A stretch of DNA of 41,531 nt from Candidatus Methanoplasma sp. (GCA_031261625.1 JAISJG010000022.1:1-41531), one strand, 5' to 3'; positions 26,672 to 36,426 are shown, counted from the stretch's first letter. Made by a program: numbers and translations. Notes: generated by a model from the sequence alone, not told the origin.

Positions 26672-27003
26672 AGATCGGTGTCATCTCCGAAGGAGATACG
26701 TTGGAATCTTTCGTGGCCGAGGACTTCGGCCACGCTCCTTTCTTCCTAATCGTGGATTCCGAGACCATGGATTACACCGTGGTCAAGAACGAATTCGCCG
26801 ATGCGGAAGGGGCCGGCATGAAGGTCGCCGATGCTATCGTCTCCCTCGGGGTCGACGCGGTCATCACCGGCGGGATAGGCTCCCACGGCATCAACATTCT
26901 GAATAAAGCGGGGATCAAACTCTCGTTGGACGAAGAAGGTACCGTCTGGGAAAGCATCCGGGACTTCAAAAGACGCGCGGAATTCGAAGCCAAGTTCCAG
27001 TGA
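26668..27003 (+). CDS. NifX/NifB C-terminal-type (dinitrogenase cofactor family) protein
   Basis: The 111-residue single domain has the NifX/Fe-Mo-cofactor fold: Val-Ala-Glu-Asp-Phe-Gly-His-Ala-Pro-Phe-Phe near residue 16 and Val-Asp-Ala-Val-Ile-Thr-Gly-Gly-Ile-Gly near 60. Small archaeal members often sit beside Mrp ATPases and may bind or carry metal clusters; nitrogenase itself is not implied. The start overlaps the Mrp stop codon (ATGA), so translation is coupled. The stop codon abuts that of queE. Confidence 0.88.
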   Translation: MKIGVISEGDTLESFVAEDFGHAPFFLIVDSETMDYTVVKNEFADAEGAGMKVADAIVSLGVDAVITGGIGSHGINILNKAGIKLSLDEEGTVWESIRDFKRRAEFEAKFQ

Positions 27004-27633
27004 TCAGACCGATCTCGTATCTCCCCATATTATCTTATGGAGCTGGGGCAGGACCCTTACGTTCAATCCTTTATCGACCACTGCCTCCGCGAGTCTGCGG
27101 AGGTTCATTCCGCCCACGGGGCAGAATATGACGTTCGTATCCACTTCGTTCTCATTGAGGAACTTCACCGCATAATTGAAATCGATATAATCGTTGATAA
27201 CGAACTTCAATTGATCTTTCTTCGAAAGATATTTCAGATTCGACACGAGCATCCGATCGGACACTCCCGATGAAGGACACTTGATATCCATACTTATCAG
27301 GATACGGTCGCTCTCCGGCACTATCGACAGATCCCTCGAACCGTTCGTCTCCAGAACGATGTGTTTTCCCAATGCGACGAGATTTCCCATGAGTTCGGGC
27401 ATCTCCTCCTGGAGAAGAGGTTCTCCTCCGGTCAGACAGACGTTCTCGGAATCGCCTATGAATTCGATGATATCCTCCAACGGAGTCTCCATTCCGTCGC
27501 TCTCGTTCAATGCGTACTTAGTATCGCACCAGGAACACCTGAGATTACACCCGGAAGTGCGTATGAAGTATGTAGGTGCCCCGATCATCAGTCCTTCCCC
27601 CTGAAGAGATCCGAAATGCTCACAGATTTTCAT
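27004..27633 (-). CDS. queE: 7-carboxy-7-deazaguanine synthase
   Basis: The 209-residue radical SAM enzyme has the cluster motif Cys-Asn-Leu-Arg-Cys-Ser-Trp-Cys-Asp-Thr at about 29-38, the Phe-Gly-Ser-Leu-Gln-Gly-Glu-Gly N-terminus that binds substrate, and Cys-Leu-Thr-Gly-Gly-Glu-Pro-Leu-Leu. It contracts 6-carboxytetrahydropterin to CDG in preQ0 synthesis, which archaea use for archaeosine at tRNA position 15. It follows queC after four bases and ends the mtxX-queD-queC-queE operon. Confidence 0.97.
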   Translation of the reverse strand: MKICEHFGSLQGEGLMIGAPTYFIRTSGCNLRCSWCDTKYALNESDGMETPLEDIIEFIGDSENVCLTGGEPLLQEEMPELMGNLVALGKHIVLETNGSRDLSIVPESDRILISMDIKCPSSGVSDRMLVSNLKYLSKKDQLKFVINDYIDFNYAVKFLNENEVDTNVIFCPVGGMNLRRLAEAVVDKGLNVRVLPQLHKIIWGDTRSV

Positions 27634-27637
27634 ATTA

Positions 27638-28306
27638 TCACTCGTATTCTATTTCGTCCTTGTATCCTGCTTCTTCAAATCCTTTGAGTCTTAATCTGCA
27701 CGAATCGCAGTGTCCGCATGCCTTGTTCCCGCCGTTGTAACACGACCATGTGAGTTTCAACGGAACATCGAGTTTTTTTCCGAGGCGGACGATATCGGCT
27801 TTCGTACTGAACAGTATGGGGGTTTCGATCCTAATGGGTTTTCCTTCCACTCCCGCCTTGGTGCCTACTCCGAGCATCGACTGATATGCTTTGAAGAACT
27901 CGGGACGACAATCGGGATATCCCGAATAATCCAGTGCGTTCGCACCGATGTATATGCTTTCCGCATCGATGGATTCCGCAAGTCCTGCGGCGATGCTCAG
28001 AAAGACTATATTCCTTGCCGGAACGTAGGTTATGGGAATTGAACTGTCCAATTTCCCTTCTCTGTCGGTCGGTACATCGATGTCCTTTCTCGTGAGTGCG
28101 GAACGGAACGATGTGAGATCGATGTCTATCACAGTGTGTGCGACCTTGTAATGCGATGCGACGTTCGCTGCGGACTCCAGCTCTTTGGTGTGTCTCTGAC
28201 CGTAACTGAAGCTCAGGGCGGTGACCTCGTTGCCGTCTGCGAGTGCCTGAGCAAGGGTTGTTGAGGAGTCAAGACCGCCGGACAGGAGAACAACTGCTTT
28301 TTTCAT
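27638..28306 (-). CDS. queC: 7-cyano-7-deazaguanine (preQ0) synthase
   Basis: The 222-residue protein has the PP-loop Ser-Gly-Gly-Leu-Asp-Ser-Ser (about 9-15) and the C-terminal zinc site Cys-Tyr-Asn-Gly-Gly...Cys-Gly-His-Cys-Asp-Ser-Cys (about 190-206). It converts CDG to preQ0 with ATP and ammonia. It abuts queD with no gap and lies four bases from queE. Confidence 0.98.
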   Translation of the reverse strand: MKKAVVLLSGGLDSSTTLAQALADGNEVTALSFSYGQRHTKELESAANVASHYKVAHTVIDIDLTSFRSALTRKDIDVPTDREGKLDSSIPITYVPARNIVFLSIAAGLAESIDAESIYIGANALDYSGYPDCRPEFFKAYQSMLGVGTKAGVEGKPIRIETPILFSTKADIVRLGKKLDVPLKLTWSCYNGGNKACGHCDSCRLRLKGFEEAGYKDEIEYE

Positions 28307-28780
28307 TCACAGCACCTTGGTGTACCATGCGGTCTGTCCTCTCTCTTCGTCCAGACCTACGGATATGCTCTTCACGTTCTTCGGGAAATCGACCTCGGAC
28401 GCGAGTCTTTCGGTCATCATCTTGGACATTTCCTCTGCGGTGGTCGTGGGAACGTTCAGCATGAGCACGTCTTCTGCCGGGAAGACATATTTCTTTCCGC
28501 ATGAAACCGCTTCGACACTACCGTTCGCGGATGTTATTTTGACCGTATCCGATCCTGCCGGAAGGAGTATTCTGTGGTCCATCTCGTCGACGAGCGCCCT
28601 CAGTTTCTTCTTTATGATGACGAAATCCATAACCATCCCGTCCTCGTCGAGATCTCCTTCGAGCCTCAGTCTTACAATGTAGCTGTGACCGTGGAGACGG
28701 GAGCATTTCTCATGCCTGGGTATGAAGTGGCATGATGAGAACCTTATCCCGGAGTATCCGCCGTCTATCTCAAGTATCAT
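28307..28780 (-). CDS. queD: 6-pyruvoyl-tetrahydropterin synthase/QueD family protein
   Basis: The 157-residue protein has the zinc-binding motif with Cys-His-Phe-Ile-Pro-Arg-His-Glu-Lys-Cys (about 17-26) and Leu-His-Gly-His-Ser-Tyr (about 29-34), and Met-Asp-His-Arg-Ile-Leu (about 67-72). The Cys upstream of the His-Gly-His motif fits 6-carboxytetrahydropterin synthase. It forms the substrate of QueE. The start overlaps the mtxX stop by four bases. Confidence 0.95.
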   Translation of the reverse strand: MILEIDGGYSGIRFSSCHFIPRHEKCSRLHGHSYIVRLRLEGDLDEDGMVMDFVIIKKKLRALVDEMDHRILLPAGSDTVKITSANGSVEAVSCGKKYVFPAEDVLMLNVPTTTAEEMSKMMTERLASEVDFPKNVKSISVGLDEERGQTAWYTKVL

Positions 28781-29538
28781 TTTTTTCCCTCCGCAAGTCT
28801 CATGGCGAATATTATCGAATCCTCATAATCCGCTTTTTCCCTTGAAGTATCCACGAAGAACTTATCGATGTTGATTACGGGTGCGCCGAGTGCGGCCGCA
28901 TCCCCTGCCAGATGGAGCGCTCTGAAAATCAGATTCCCGGTGATCCCGTCCGGTGCGATTATGAGGTCGGCCTCTTCCACAGCATATTCGATGAGGATCT
29001 GGGCATGATATGCGTCATATCCTTCGTTTTTTAAGATTTTCACAAGTTCCAATGCATCGTTTATGGTCTTGTCCACAGCCGGATTCCTTCCGAGGTCTTC
29101 ACTTCTTCCGCCGGACATGACCGCTATTTTCGTACCTGCCCCGAGCTGTTTCATCAGTTTTACGGAACGGACGGCGATATCGTGCTTCTCTTCGACGGTC
29201 CATCCTTCGTCTATTCCCACGGGTGCAAGGAACATCATCTTCCTGTTATGCTCCAGAAGGGCAAGTCTTTCGAGCGAATCCACTCCGAGCTTCTCTTTCA
29301 GTATCGGCAGGAGTTCCGATGACGACATATCCCCGCGGACAGCGACGTCTATCTTCCCCGATACGAGATCGTCTATGAGGGCAACGGGGTCGCGATAGAC
29401 CGAGACGTTACTGCTTCCCAATGAACGGACACTTTTCTCCACGAGCCCCGACCTGGTGCCGCTTCCGATACCGACACGTACTTCCGGCAGGGCATCGCAT
29501 TGTAAAAGGTCCTTTGACGTTAACATCGCAACAATCAT
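28777..29538 (-). CDS. mtxX: Methanogenesis marker protein 4 (MtxX)
   Basis: The 253-residue protein resembles MtxX/methanogen marker protein 4, a family related to phosphate acetyl/butyryltransferases. Visible stretches are Val-Gly-Ile-Gly-Ser-Gly-Thr near residue 22, Val-Met-Ser-Gly-Gly-Arg-Ser-Glu-Asp-Leu-Gly-Arg near 142, and Ile-Ile-Ala-Pro-Asp-Gly-Ile-Thr-Gly-Asn near 195. The family is found across methanogens and has been labelled a possible methyltransferase without proof. Here it heads the archaeosine-precursor operon and overlaps queD by ATGA. Confidence 0.88.
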   Translation of the reverse strand: MIVAMLTSKDLLQCDALPEVRVGIGSGTRSGLVEKSVRSLGSSNVSVYRDPVALIDDLVSGKIDVAVRGDMSSSELLPILKEKLGVDSLERLALLEHNRKMMFLAPVGIDEGWTVEEKHDIAVRSVKLMKQLGAGTKIAVMSGGRSEDLGRNPAVDKTINDALELVKILKNEGYDAYHAQILIEYAVEEADLIIAPDGITGNLIFRALHLAGDAAALGAPVINIDKFFVDTSREKADYEDSIIFAMRLAEGKK

Positions 29539-29589
29539 TATTTTGTCCCTATTAAGGTTTATGCAGGCCTCACGGCCTGCTGTGGTTGT

Positions 29590-30015
29590 TTACTTAGGCT
29601 TACGGCACACCAACACAGGCGCATACGAGAATCTGACCACTTTCTCCGCAACACTTCCCAGAAGCGCCCTTGCGAGTCCGGTACGTCCCAGGGTTCCGCA
29701 CACGACCAGGTCGTAATTGACGGATTCCTCGATGATCGCCTCCGCAGGACGGCCTGCCAGCATCTTCGGTACTACTTTGACTCCGAGTTTCGCTCCCTGT
29801 TCTTTCGCATAGAGCAATGCCAATTCGGATGTCTTCAGAATATAATCGTTGTCCACCGGCAGACCGACCCCAGCTACATTGGTATAGCTGCCTGTATCGA
29901 AAACGAATAACGCAGTAACCTCGGCCCCCACTGATTTCGCTAGTTTCAGCGCATCGTCAACTGCATATCTGTTGCTCTCGCTTCCGTCCGTTGATATCAG
30001 TATTTTTTTGAACAT
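29590..30015 (-). CDS. Universal stress protein (UspA family)
   Basis: The product of about 141 residues begins Met-Phe-Lys-Lys-Ile-Leu-Ile-Ser-Thr-Asp-Gly-Ser and ends with the ATP-binding pattern Gly-Thr-Leu-Gly-Arg-Thr-Gly...Leu-Leu-Gly-Ser-Val-Ala-Glu-Lys-Val. Members bind ATP and respond to stress; the specific role is unknown. A minus-strand CTTTTAAG box (30035-30042) is about 25 bases from ATG 30015, so that start is preferred over ATG 30021 and the mRNA is probably leaderless. The 175-base gap up to 30197 holds divergent promoters. Confidence 0.93.
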   Translation of the reverse strand: MFKKILISTDGSESNRYAVDDALKLAKSVGAEVTALFVFDTGSYTNVAGVGLPVDNDYILKTSELALLYAKEQGAKLGVKVVPKMLAGRPAEAIIEESVNYDLVVCGTLGRTGLARALLGSVAEKVVRFSYAPVLVCRKPK

Positions 30016-30132
30016 ACTCATGAATCCACATGGTTACTTAAAAGGTATCCGATTGAAAACGTCGCAATTGTCGGATATACTGCTGGCACAATAGTCGTAT
30101 TTTCCTTCTGAAGATATCTGCTTTTCGATTCC

Positions 30133-30179
30133 AATTATATAGTATGATATAATTAACTCGAAAGTAATACGGTATAAAA
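30133..30179 (+). promoter_or_regulatory. TATA box and upstream palindrome of the amino-acid operon
   Basis: AATTATAT (30133-30140) and ATATAATT (30147-30154) form a perfect 8-bp inverted repeat with a 6-nt spacer. Sixteen bases on, GTATAAAAC (30172-30180) lies about 22 bases before ATG 30197/30200, indicating a leaderless transcript. The palindrome sits just upstream of the BRE position, where archaeal activators or repressors bind. Confidence 0.45.
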
Positions 30180-30196
30180 CCCAGTGTGGCATAAAT

Positions 30197-30688
30197 ATGA
30201 TGGTGAATGCGGAACTCTACGTTAAGGACCTCCCAGGTCAGCTTGTCGGGAGCCTTACGCCTATCTCCCTGGTCAACGGGAACATAGTGGGCGTGGTGCA
30301 CGACCGCGAACAGATCGTCAACAACAGGATCTGCGTCAATGTCACATTCGAGATCGGGAGCAATTCCGAGTTGGATCAGCTTAAATCCATCTGGAAATCA
30401 AAGGATATTCTCATAGCAAGAATGGGCTCCATTTACGAGACGTTCTCCGTCGAATACATGCTCATCGGCAAATTCAGTGCCGCTTACGTCGAAGAACTCA
30501 TCGATCAGGCATCCGGGATAGTATCATTCGAATCCGTCGATGTCAACTATTCTTCGAAAAACGCTACATCCACCCGTACCGCGATGATATCCGCAGAAGT
30601 CAGAAGCCTGGAAGACCTTGAGAAACTTGATAAATTCTTAAGAGAAGCAAGCAAGAAAGCGGGCATAGTCTACATCAGGGGGCTTTGA
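30197..30688 (+). CDS. ACT-domain amino-acid-sensing protein
   Basis: The 163-residue protein begins with an ACT-like beta-alpha-beta unit ([21 protein letters not shown]) and has a second alpha/beta half with Val-Arg-Ser-Leu-Glu-Asp-Leu. It lies one base before the homoserine dehydrogenase gene, as in many methanogens, so it is probably an allosteric or regulatory partner of that enzyme, sensing threonine or a related amino acid. That role is inference. A TATA box 22 bases upstream and no ribosome-binding site suggest a leaderless start. Confidence 0.82.
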   Translation: MMVNAELYVKDLPGQLVGSLTPISLVNGNIVGVVHDREQIVNNRICVNVTFEIGSNSELDQLKSIWKSKDILIARMGSIYETFSVEYMLIGKFSAAYVEELIDQASGIVSFESVDVNYSSKNATSTRTAMISAEVRSLEDLEKLDKFLREASKKAGIVYIRGL

Positions 30689-30689
30689 A

Positions 30690-31685
30690 ATGAGGATACT
30701 CATATCAGGTTTCGGAACCGTCGGTCAGGGATTCGCGGAGGTACTGGTATCCCGTCAGGAATTCCTGGAGACCCGCTACGACGACAGAGTGAAAGTGGTC
30801 GGTATAATGGACTCCACCACCTTTGTAAAGGATCCCGAAGGATTGGATCTCCTCAGGACCGTTGCGGCCAAAAAAGAAACCGGTAAAGTAGGTACGGAGA
30901 AATACACCGATTCCAAAGCAGTGATGGACTCCGTGGATTACGATCTCCTAGTGGAGGTCAGCCCGACGAACGTGAAGACCGGCGGCGTAGGCCTCATCAA
31001 CATACTCCATGCATTGGAGAACAAGAAAGATGTGATAACGGTCAACAAAGGACCTCTGGCACTGAAGTTCAACGACCTTATCACACTTGCCCGCAAGAAC
31101 AAATGCAAACTCCGTTTCGAAGGTTCGGTCGGAGGTGCGATGCCTATCATCAACCTCTGCCACGAGAACCTTGTCGGAGAGAGGATAACATCCATACGCG
31201 GGATCCTCAACGGAACATGCAATTTCATACTGAGCAAAATGGACAACGGACAGCCGTTCGAACAGGCTCTGAAAGAAGCCCAGCAGATGGGATATGCGGA
31301 GACCGATCCGACGAACGATATCGAAGGATACGACAGCGCATGCAAAGTGGTAATCCTGGCGAATTCGGTGTTCGGACGCAACGTGACGTTCTCCGATGTG
31401 GAGATAACCGGCATATCATCGATAACAAGCGAATCCATAGCACTTGCGGCTTCCAACAACATGGTCATAAGGCTCATAGGCGAAGTATCGGCCACCAAAC
31501 TGGAGGTCTCTCCGCGTCTGATCCCCAGAGGCCACCCGCTGAGCATAACCGGAACCCTGAATGCAGCACAGATCGTTTCCGATCTCGCAGGCCCCGTGAC
31601 GATATCCGGGCGCGGTGCGGGACGTATCGAAACGGCTTCGGCCATACTGAGCGACCTCATCTCGATATTGGATGACAGAAAGTGA
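30690..31685 (+). CDS. hom: Homoserine dehydrogenase
   Basis: The 331-residue protein has the nucleotide-binding Gly-Phe-Gly-Thr-Val-Gly-Gln-Gly-Phe (about 7-15), Thr-Val-Asn-Lys-Gly-Pro-Leu-Ala (about 116-123), Gly-Gly-Ala-Met-Pro-Ile-Ile, and the signature Leu-Asn-Gly-Thr-Cys-Asn-Phe-Ile-Leu plus [10 protein letters not shown]. It reduces aspartate semialdehyde to homoserine on the way to threonine, methionine and isoleucine. No C-terminal ACT domain is fused; the separate ACT protein upstream may supply it. Confidence 0.97.
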   Translation: MRILISGFGTVGQGFAEVLVSRQEFLETRYDDRVKVVGIMDSTTFVKDPEGLDLLRTVAAKKETGKVGTEKYTDSKAVMDSVDYDLLVEVSPTNVKTGGVGLINILHALENKKDVITVNKGPLALKFNDLITLARKNKCKLRFEGSVGGAMPIINLCHENLVGERITSIRGILNGTCNFILSKMDNGQPFEQALKEAQQMGYAETDPTNDIEGYDSACKVVILANSVFGRNVTFSDVEITGISSITSESIALAASNNMVIRLIGEVSATKLEVSPRLIPRGHPLSITGTLNAAQIVSDLAGPVTISGRGAGRIETASAILSDLISILDDRK

Positions 31686-33265
31686 GCGAAATGTCCGAGA
31701 CCGTGATCATTTACGATACGACGCTGCGGGACGGTGCGCAGAGCGAGGGTATATCATTCTCTACAGAGGACAAACTCGACATACTGAAGAAACTGGACGA
31801 GTTCGGAGTAGGTTTCGTGGAGGGCGGATGGCCCGGTGCGAACCCGAAGGATGATGAATTCTTCAAATTGGCCTCGCAGATCCAGCTTAAACATTCCGTA
31901 CTGACCGCTTTCGGCAGTACCGGAAGACACGGTATACCGCCGAAAGACGATGTCAATCTCAGAAATCTTGCGGCCTGCCCCGTCGAATGGTGCTGCATCT
32001 TCGGAAAAACATGGGATTTCCAAGTCGACGCGGCATTATGCATCCCTCTGGAAGAAAATCTGAAAATGATCGAGGAAAGCGTCAGATTCCTCAGGGATTC
32101 CGGTAAAAGGGTATTGTTCGATGCCGAGCACTTCTTCGACGGATACCGCTCAAACAAGGAGTACGCGCTCAAGGCATTGGGTGCAGCTGTCGCCGGCGGT
32201 GCCGAGTGGCTCGTCCTCTGTGATACCAACGGCGGTTCCATGACGGAAGAGATAGCGGATGCGACGGAAGATGTCGCCTTTTCGTTCGATGTCCAGATAG
32301 GAATACACTGTCACAACGATACAGAACTCGCAGTAGCCAACTCGATAGCGGCCGTCGACAACGGCGCATCGATGGTCCAAGGTACGATAAACGGTATCGG
32401 AGAGAGATGCGGCAACGCCAATCTCTGCTCGGTCATTGCCAATCTGGCACTTAAACTCCAATACGATGTCGAGGTCACGGATGTGACGATGCTCACGGAT
32501 GTATCGAAATTCGTTGCCGAGACATCCAACACCGCAACGCCCAGAGGACTTCCCTACGTCGGAGAGAAAGCGTTCGCGCACAAAGGCGGGATCCACGTAT
32601 CCGCAATAGCCAAAGACGCACGCACCTACGAGCATGTCCCTCCGGAATCCGTCGGGAACACACGCCGTATCCTCATCTCGGACATGGCCGGAAAAGCCAG
32701 CATCACCGAAAAACTGAAGGATTTCGGCATCGATGCGAGTGCGGAAGAAAGCAAAGCGATAGTCGAAAAGATCAAAGACCTTGAAGCAGAGGGATATCAG
32801 TTCGAAGGTGCGGACGCAAGCTTCGAACTCCTGGTCAGAAGGCTCAGAGGAGAGATCGAACCTCCGTTCAGGGTCACAGGATTCAGAGTGTTCATAGACG
32901 ATGTCGGGTTCGGAAGTCTGGTCTCGGAAGCAAGCGTGAAAGTGGCCGATTCCAAAGGAACCGAGGAACACACCGCATCCAACGGAGACGGACCAGTGAA
33001 CGCTTTGGACAATGCACTGAGAAAAGCGATATCCAAATTCTTCCCCATAATCAACGGGATAAGACTGATAGATTACAAAGTACGTGTACTCGACAGCAAA
33101 ACGGCCACGGCCGCAAGCGTCAGAGTGTTGATACGCTCGACCAACGGAGTTTACAGTTGGACCACCGTCGGTGTTTCGACGAACGTGATAGAAGCGAGCC
33201 TCGGAGCACTTACGGACTCGCTGGAATATGCGATTTACAAAGATCAGAAGGAAGGGAAACAATGA
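31682..33265 (+). CDS. cimA: Citramalate synthase (isopropylmalate synthase family)
   Basis: The 527-residue protein has the DRE-TIM barrel motif Thr-Thr-Leu-Arg-Asp-Gly-Ala-Gln (about 13-20), [11 protein letters not shown], and a C-terminal LeuA-type allosteric domain (about 380-525). The N-terminal Ser-Glu-Gly-Ile-Ser-Phe-Ser and [10 protein letters not shown] match the long citramalate synthase type, which joins pyruvate and acetyl-CoA for threonine-independent isoleucine synthesis. Isopropylmalate synthase is less likely. GTG 31682 overlaps the hom stop; ATG 31691 is a good alternative. Confidence 0.92.
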   Translation: MSEMSETVIIYDTTLRDGAQSEGISFSTEDKLDILKKLDEFGVGFVEGGWPGANPKDDEFFKLASQIQLKHSVLTAFGSTGRHGIPPKDDVNLRNLAACPVEWCCIFGKTWDFQVDAALCIPLEENLKMIEESVRFLRDSGKRVLFDAEHFFDGYRSNKEYALKALGAAVAGGAEWLVLCDTNGGSMTEEIADATEDVAFSFDVQIGIHCHNDTELAVANSIAAVDNGASMVQGTINGIGERCGNANLCSVIANLALKLQYDVEVTDVTMLTDVSKFVAETSNTATPRGLPYVGEKAFAHKGGIHVSAIAKDARTYEHVPPESVGNTRRILISDMAGKASITEKLKDFGIDASAEESKAIVEKIKDLEAEGYQFEGADASFELLVRRLRGEIEPPFRVTGFRVFIDDVGFGSLVSEASVKVADSKGTEEHTASNGDGPVNALDNALRKAISKFFPIINGIRLIDYKVRVLDSKTATAASVRVLIRSTNGVYSWTTVGVSTNVIEASLGALTDSLEYAIYKDQKEGKQ

Positions 33266-33534
33266 ACAGAGTCATCATCACACTTGTAGGAAGGGATCAC
33301 CCCGGGATAATAGCGGCGGTCTGCAACTATTTCGCGGACAACGTGATCAACATCCTCGATATCAAACAGACCACGGTACAGGAATACATCAACATGATGA
33401 TGATCGTGGACCTCGAGAAATGCACCAAAAGCTTCCCCGAGATCGTCGAAGGCCTGAACAAGGTCGGAGAGAAGGTGGAATGCTCCATAAAAGCGCAGCA
33501 TGAAGATATTTTCAACATGATGCACAGGATCTGA
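33262..33534 (+). CDS. ACT-domain protein, UPF0237 family
   Basis: The 90-residue protein is a single ACT domain of the GcvR-like UPF0237 type: [13 protein letters not shown] near the N-terminus and Asp-Ile-Lys-Gln-Thr-Thr-Val-Gln near residue 34. The start is ATG 33262, overlapping the cimA stop by four bases; GGAAGG lies just upstream. It directly precedes the UPF0210 gene, a pairing seen in many bacteria and archaea; ligand and target are unknown. Confidence 0.92.
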   Translation: MNRVIITLVGRDHPGIIAAVCNYFADNVINILDIKQTTVQEYINMMMIVDLEKCTKSFPEIVEGLNKVGEKVECSIKAQHEDIFNMMHRI

Positions 33535-33538
33535 ACCC

Positions 33539-34903
33539 ATGTTAGAGCTTAACGAGGTATTCGAGACCAACACGATGATCTCCTGCGAGAATCTCGATGT
33601 CAGGACGATAACAATGGGTATCAGCCTCCTCGACTGCTGCGATTCCGATCTGGACAAGCTGTGCGACAAGATATACAGGAAGATCACCACCCTTGCTAAG
33701 GACATCGTCAAAGTAGGGGATGAGATCGGTCTCGATTTCGGGATACCCGTGATCAACAAAAGGGTATCCGTCACACCCATAGCCATCGTGGGATCGTCCG
33801 CATGTAAGACGTCCGATGACTTCGTTAAGATCGCCGAGACCCTTGACAAAGCAGCGATAAAGATCGGTGTCAACTTCATCGGAGGGTACTCCGCGCTCGT
33901 TCAGAAAGGAATGAGCCATGCGGATATTCTATTGATACGTTCGATTCCTAAAGCACTGTCCCGCACGGAAAGAGTATGCAGCTCCATCAGCCTCGCATCC
34001 ACCAAGACCGGTATCGACATGGATGCCGTCAAACTGATGGGTAACATCATAATAGATACAGCCGCGGAGACGAAGGAAAGAGACTCGATCGGCTGTGCGA
34101 AGCTTGTCGTGTTCTGCAATCCTGCGGACGACAACCCGTTCATGGCGGGAGCGTTCCACGGTGTGACCGAGACGGATTGTGTCATCAACGTGGGAGTCAG
34201 CGGACCCGGTGTGGTCAAGACCGCGATCTCAAAGGTCAAAGGAGAGAACTTCGAAGTTCTTTGCGAAACCATCAAGAAGACCTCGTTCAAAGTTACAAGA
34301 GTAGGACAATTGGTCGCCAAAGAGGCATCCAAGAGACTCAACGTACCGTTCGGAATAGTCGATCTCTCACTGGCACCGACGCCGGCGGTCGGAGACAGTA
34401 TTGCCGACATCATTCAGGAAATGGGCATCGAGATAGTCGGAGCCCCCGGAACGACGGCCGCATTGGCGATACTCAACGACCAGGTGAAGAAGGGCGGTGT
34501 GATGGCATCATCCTACGTCGGAGGACTGAGCGGTGCGTTCATCCCCGTGACGGAGGACCGTTCCATGGCCTATGCGGCAGAGATCGGCGCACTGACACTT
34601 GAGAAACTGGAAGCGATGACCTGTGTATGTTCGGTCGGTCTGGATATGATCGCAATACCCGGGGATACCACCGCGTCGACGATATCAGGAATAATCGCGG
34701 ATGAGATGGCCATCGGAATGGTCAATCAGAAGACCACCGCGGTGAGGCTCATTCCCGTTCACGGAAAGAAGGCCGGAGAACGCGTAGAATTCGGAGGTCT
34801 TCTCGGAAGTGCTCCGATAATGCCCGTGAACATATACAGCTGCGAAGGATTCGTGAACCGCGGCGGAAGGATACCTGCACCGATACACAGTTTCAAGAAC
34901 TGA
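33539..34903 (+). CDS. UPF0210 (DUF711, PFL-like) family protein
   Basis: The 454-residue protein matches UPF0210: [14 protein letters not shown] near residue 20, [13 protein letters not shown] near 113, Gly-Val-Ser-Gly-Pro-Gly-Val-Val near 221 and Pro-Gly-Asp-Thr-Thr-Ala near 374. The fold is related to the glycyl-radical pyruvate formate-lyase barrel, but no activity is known. The length is typical for the family. It ends the operon with hom and cimA, consistent with an amino-acid-linked role that is not proven. Confidence 0.95.
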   Translation: MLELNEVFETNTMISCENLDVRTITMGISLLDCCDSDLDKLCDKIYRKITTLAKDIVKVGDEIGLDFGIPVINKRVSVTPIAIVGSSACKTSDDFVKIAETLDKAAIKIGVNFIGGYSALVQKGMSHADILLIRSIPKALSRTERVCSSISLASTKTGIDMDAVKLMGNIIIDTAAETKERDSIGCAKLVVFCNPADDNPFMAGAFHGVTETDCVINVGVSGPGVVKTAISKVKGENFEVLCETIKKTSFKVTRVGQLVAKEASKRLNVPFGIVDLSLAPTPAVGDSIADIIQEMGIEIVGAPGTTAALAILNDQVKKGGVMASSYVGGLSGAFIPVTEDRSMAYAAEIGALTLEKLEAMTCVCSVGLDMIAIPGDTTASTISGIIADEMAIGMVNQKTTAVRLIPVHGKKAGERVEFGGLLGSAPIMPVNIYSCEGFVNRGGRIPAPIHSFKN

Positions 34904-34935
34904 ACTGCAGAGCATCTATTGCGGGTACGCAGCGA

Positions 34936-36426
34936 TCATACTACGTAAATGCTTACAGTCGTAAATTGTGGTGGCATATACCCGACATTCGCCTGGTTCA
35001 CCCAATCTCCGCCCACCAAAGCCGTTGCTTCACAATAGAAGTACTTTATGCCCCCATACTCAACGTACGTCCCCGATGCATCAGGTACGCTGACCCCTGC
35101 GGCCATATGTCCCGGTAAAATGAATATTGCGACCTTGTATCCCATGGCTTTGATCAGTGTTGCGAACAGGATCGCGTGGTCATCACAATCCCCTTTCTTT
35201 TCCCATAGTGTCTCCACTGGGTAATTCCAATACTCGTTCACACCTTTATTATCGATGTCGAACACATACGGTATACTTTGAACAAATTTCAGAACGCAAT
35301 TCACGCGCTCGAGATCGCTCATTTCCGATGTGAGATCGTTCAACGACCTTACCAGATTCTGAATCGTGAGATCATTGGATGTAATGTAATTACTTATCGA
35401 ACTTTGCGTACGCGCATAACTCCTTTCCATCACATGATATTTGTAGTAAGTATCAAAAGACAGAGGCACATCCCATTTTGCTGTTTTATTATTCCAAATC
35501 CAACTTGTAAGTATAGAATGCCAGGCTTTCTGTTGATAGTTCCATTCATAGTGTTTGCTTACTATCTCATCGATTACTATCTTCTCGGTGTATGTCGATT
35601 TGTACCCATCACTGTACACCACCGTCTGCGTTACAGACAACGCCCGCCCGCTGGAATAATTATTGACTATTGCATTACCCGAATTACCGGAATACGACTG
35701 ATTGCCTATCGTCGATCCTGTCATGAGATCGATCGTATTCCATGTTCTACTGGAAATCTCGACATTGTATTTTGAAGTCGTTGATACCGTCGATGGAGCC
35801 AAACTCGACGTTTTGGACACTGAAAAAGAAGCATCGTGATTTATCGCGTATCTGGATTCAATGCTTGCATTTCCGACCACAGTATATTTTGCATTTTGAC
35901 TGCTGGATACCGAGACTCCGTTTACATACCACCCGCTGAACAGATAACCGGGGGTTATTGTGGCATTAAGTGTCGCTACAGTTTCATATGGGTATGTACC
36001 GTCCCCGGTGAATGTCCCCGCAGACGGATAATTCGAAAATATACTGACTGAGAATGACAGTTTGTTGAACAAGGGAGTAATAGTTTTATTCGCGGAGCAT
36101 AAAAACTGATAATTGGGACTTGTTGACAGTATTGTTCCATCCTCATACCATCCACCGAACTCATAACCATTATTGGGCATTGCTTTGATAGTTACATAGC
36201 TGCCACTTTTGTAAGCCCCTCCACCGGACGTGGTTCCTCCGGCAGATGACAGAAGAGATATTGCATAATTATTGGATCCGGGGACTGGTGTGATTACTTT
36301 ATCGGGAGTGCTGCTGTCCCATACAGTATTGTCATCTCCGCCATCAGGCTCGTATAAAGATGCGAACACTGCTATCGCCAAAACAACAACCAATATTGAC
36401 AGAATAACCTTGTATTCGCCTTTCAC
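34936..36426 (-). CDS. Membrane-anchored transglutaminase-like protein with beta-repeats (copy 1)
   Basis: About 496 residues. An N-terminal hydrophobic helix follows a short Lys-Gly-Glu-Tyr-Lys start. Two beta-repeat modules follow (Gly-Gly-Trp-Tyr-Glu-Asp-Gly and Ser-Gly-Trp-Tyr-Val-Asn-Gly). The C-terminal transglutaminase-like domain has Gly-Asp-Cys-Asp-Asp-His, Leu-Pro-Gly-His-Met and Tyr-Cys-Glu-Ala-Thr-Ala, giving a Cys-His-Glu triad (residues 421, 447, 473 counted from the longer start). It probably acts outside the cell as a protease or cross-linker, which is inference. GTG 36426 follows AGGGGG by six bases; ATG 36447 lies upstream of the start site expected from the TATA box at 36458-36467. 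It is a paralogue of the next gene. Confidence 0.85.
   Translation of the reverse strand: MKGEYKVILSILVVVLAIAVFASLYEPDGGDDNTVWDSSTPDKVITPVPGSNNYAISLLSSAGGTTSGGGAYKSGSYVTIKAMPNNGYEFGGWYEDGTILSTSPNYQFLCSANKTITPLFNKLSFSVSIFSNYPSAGTFTGDGTYPYETVATLNATITPGYLFSGWYVNGVSVSSSQNAKYTVVGNASIESRYAINHDASFSVSKTSSLAPSTVSTTSKYNVEISSRTWNTIDLMTGSTIGNQSYSGNSGNAIVNNYSSGRALSVTQTVVYSDGYKSTYTEKIVIDEIVSKHYEWNYQQKAWHSILTSWIWNNKTAKWDVPLSFDTYYKYHVMERSYARTQSSISNYITSNDLTIQNLVRSLNDLTSEMSDLERVNCVLKFVQSIPYVFDIDNKGVNEYWNYPVETLWEKKGDCDDHAILFATLIKAMGYKVAIFILPGHMAAGVSVPDASGTYVEYGGIKYFYCEATALVGGDWVNQANVGYMPPQFTTVSIYVV

Noticed and set aside
32150..33262. A 370-codon minus-strand open frame opposite cimA
   Set aside because: It is an antisense shadow of a well-conserved enzyme; Arg/Cys/Tyr-rich with no recognisable motif.
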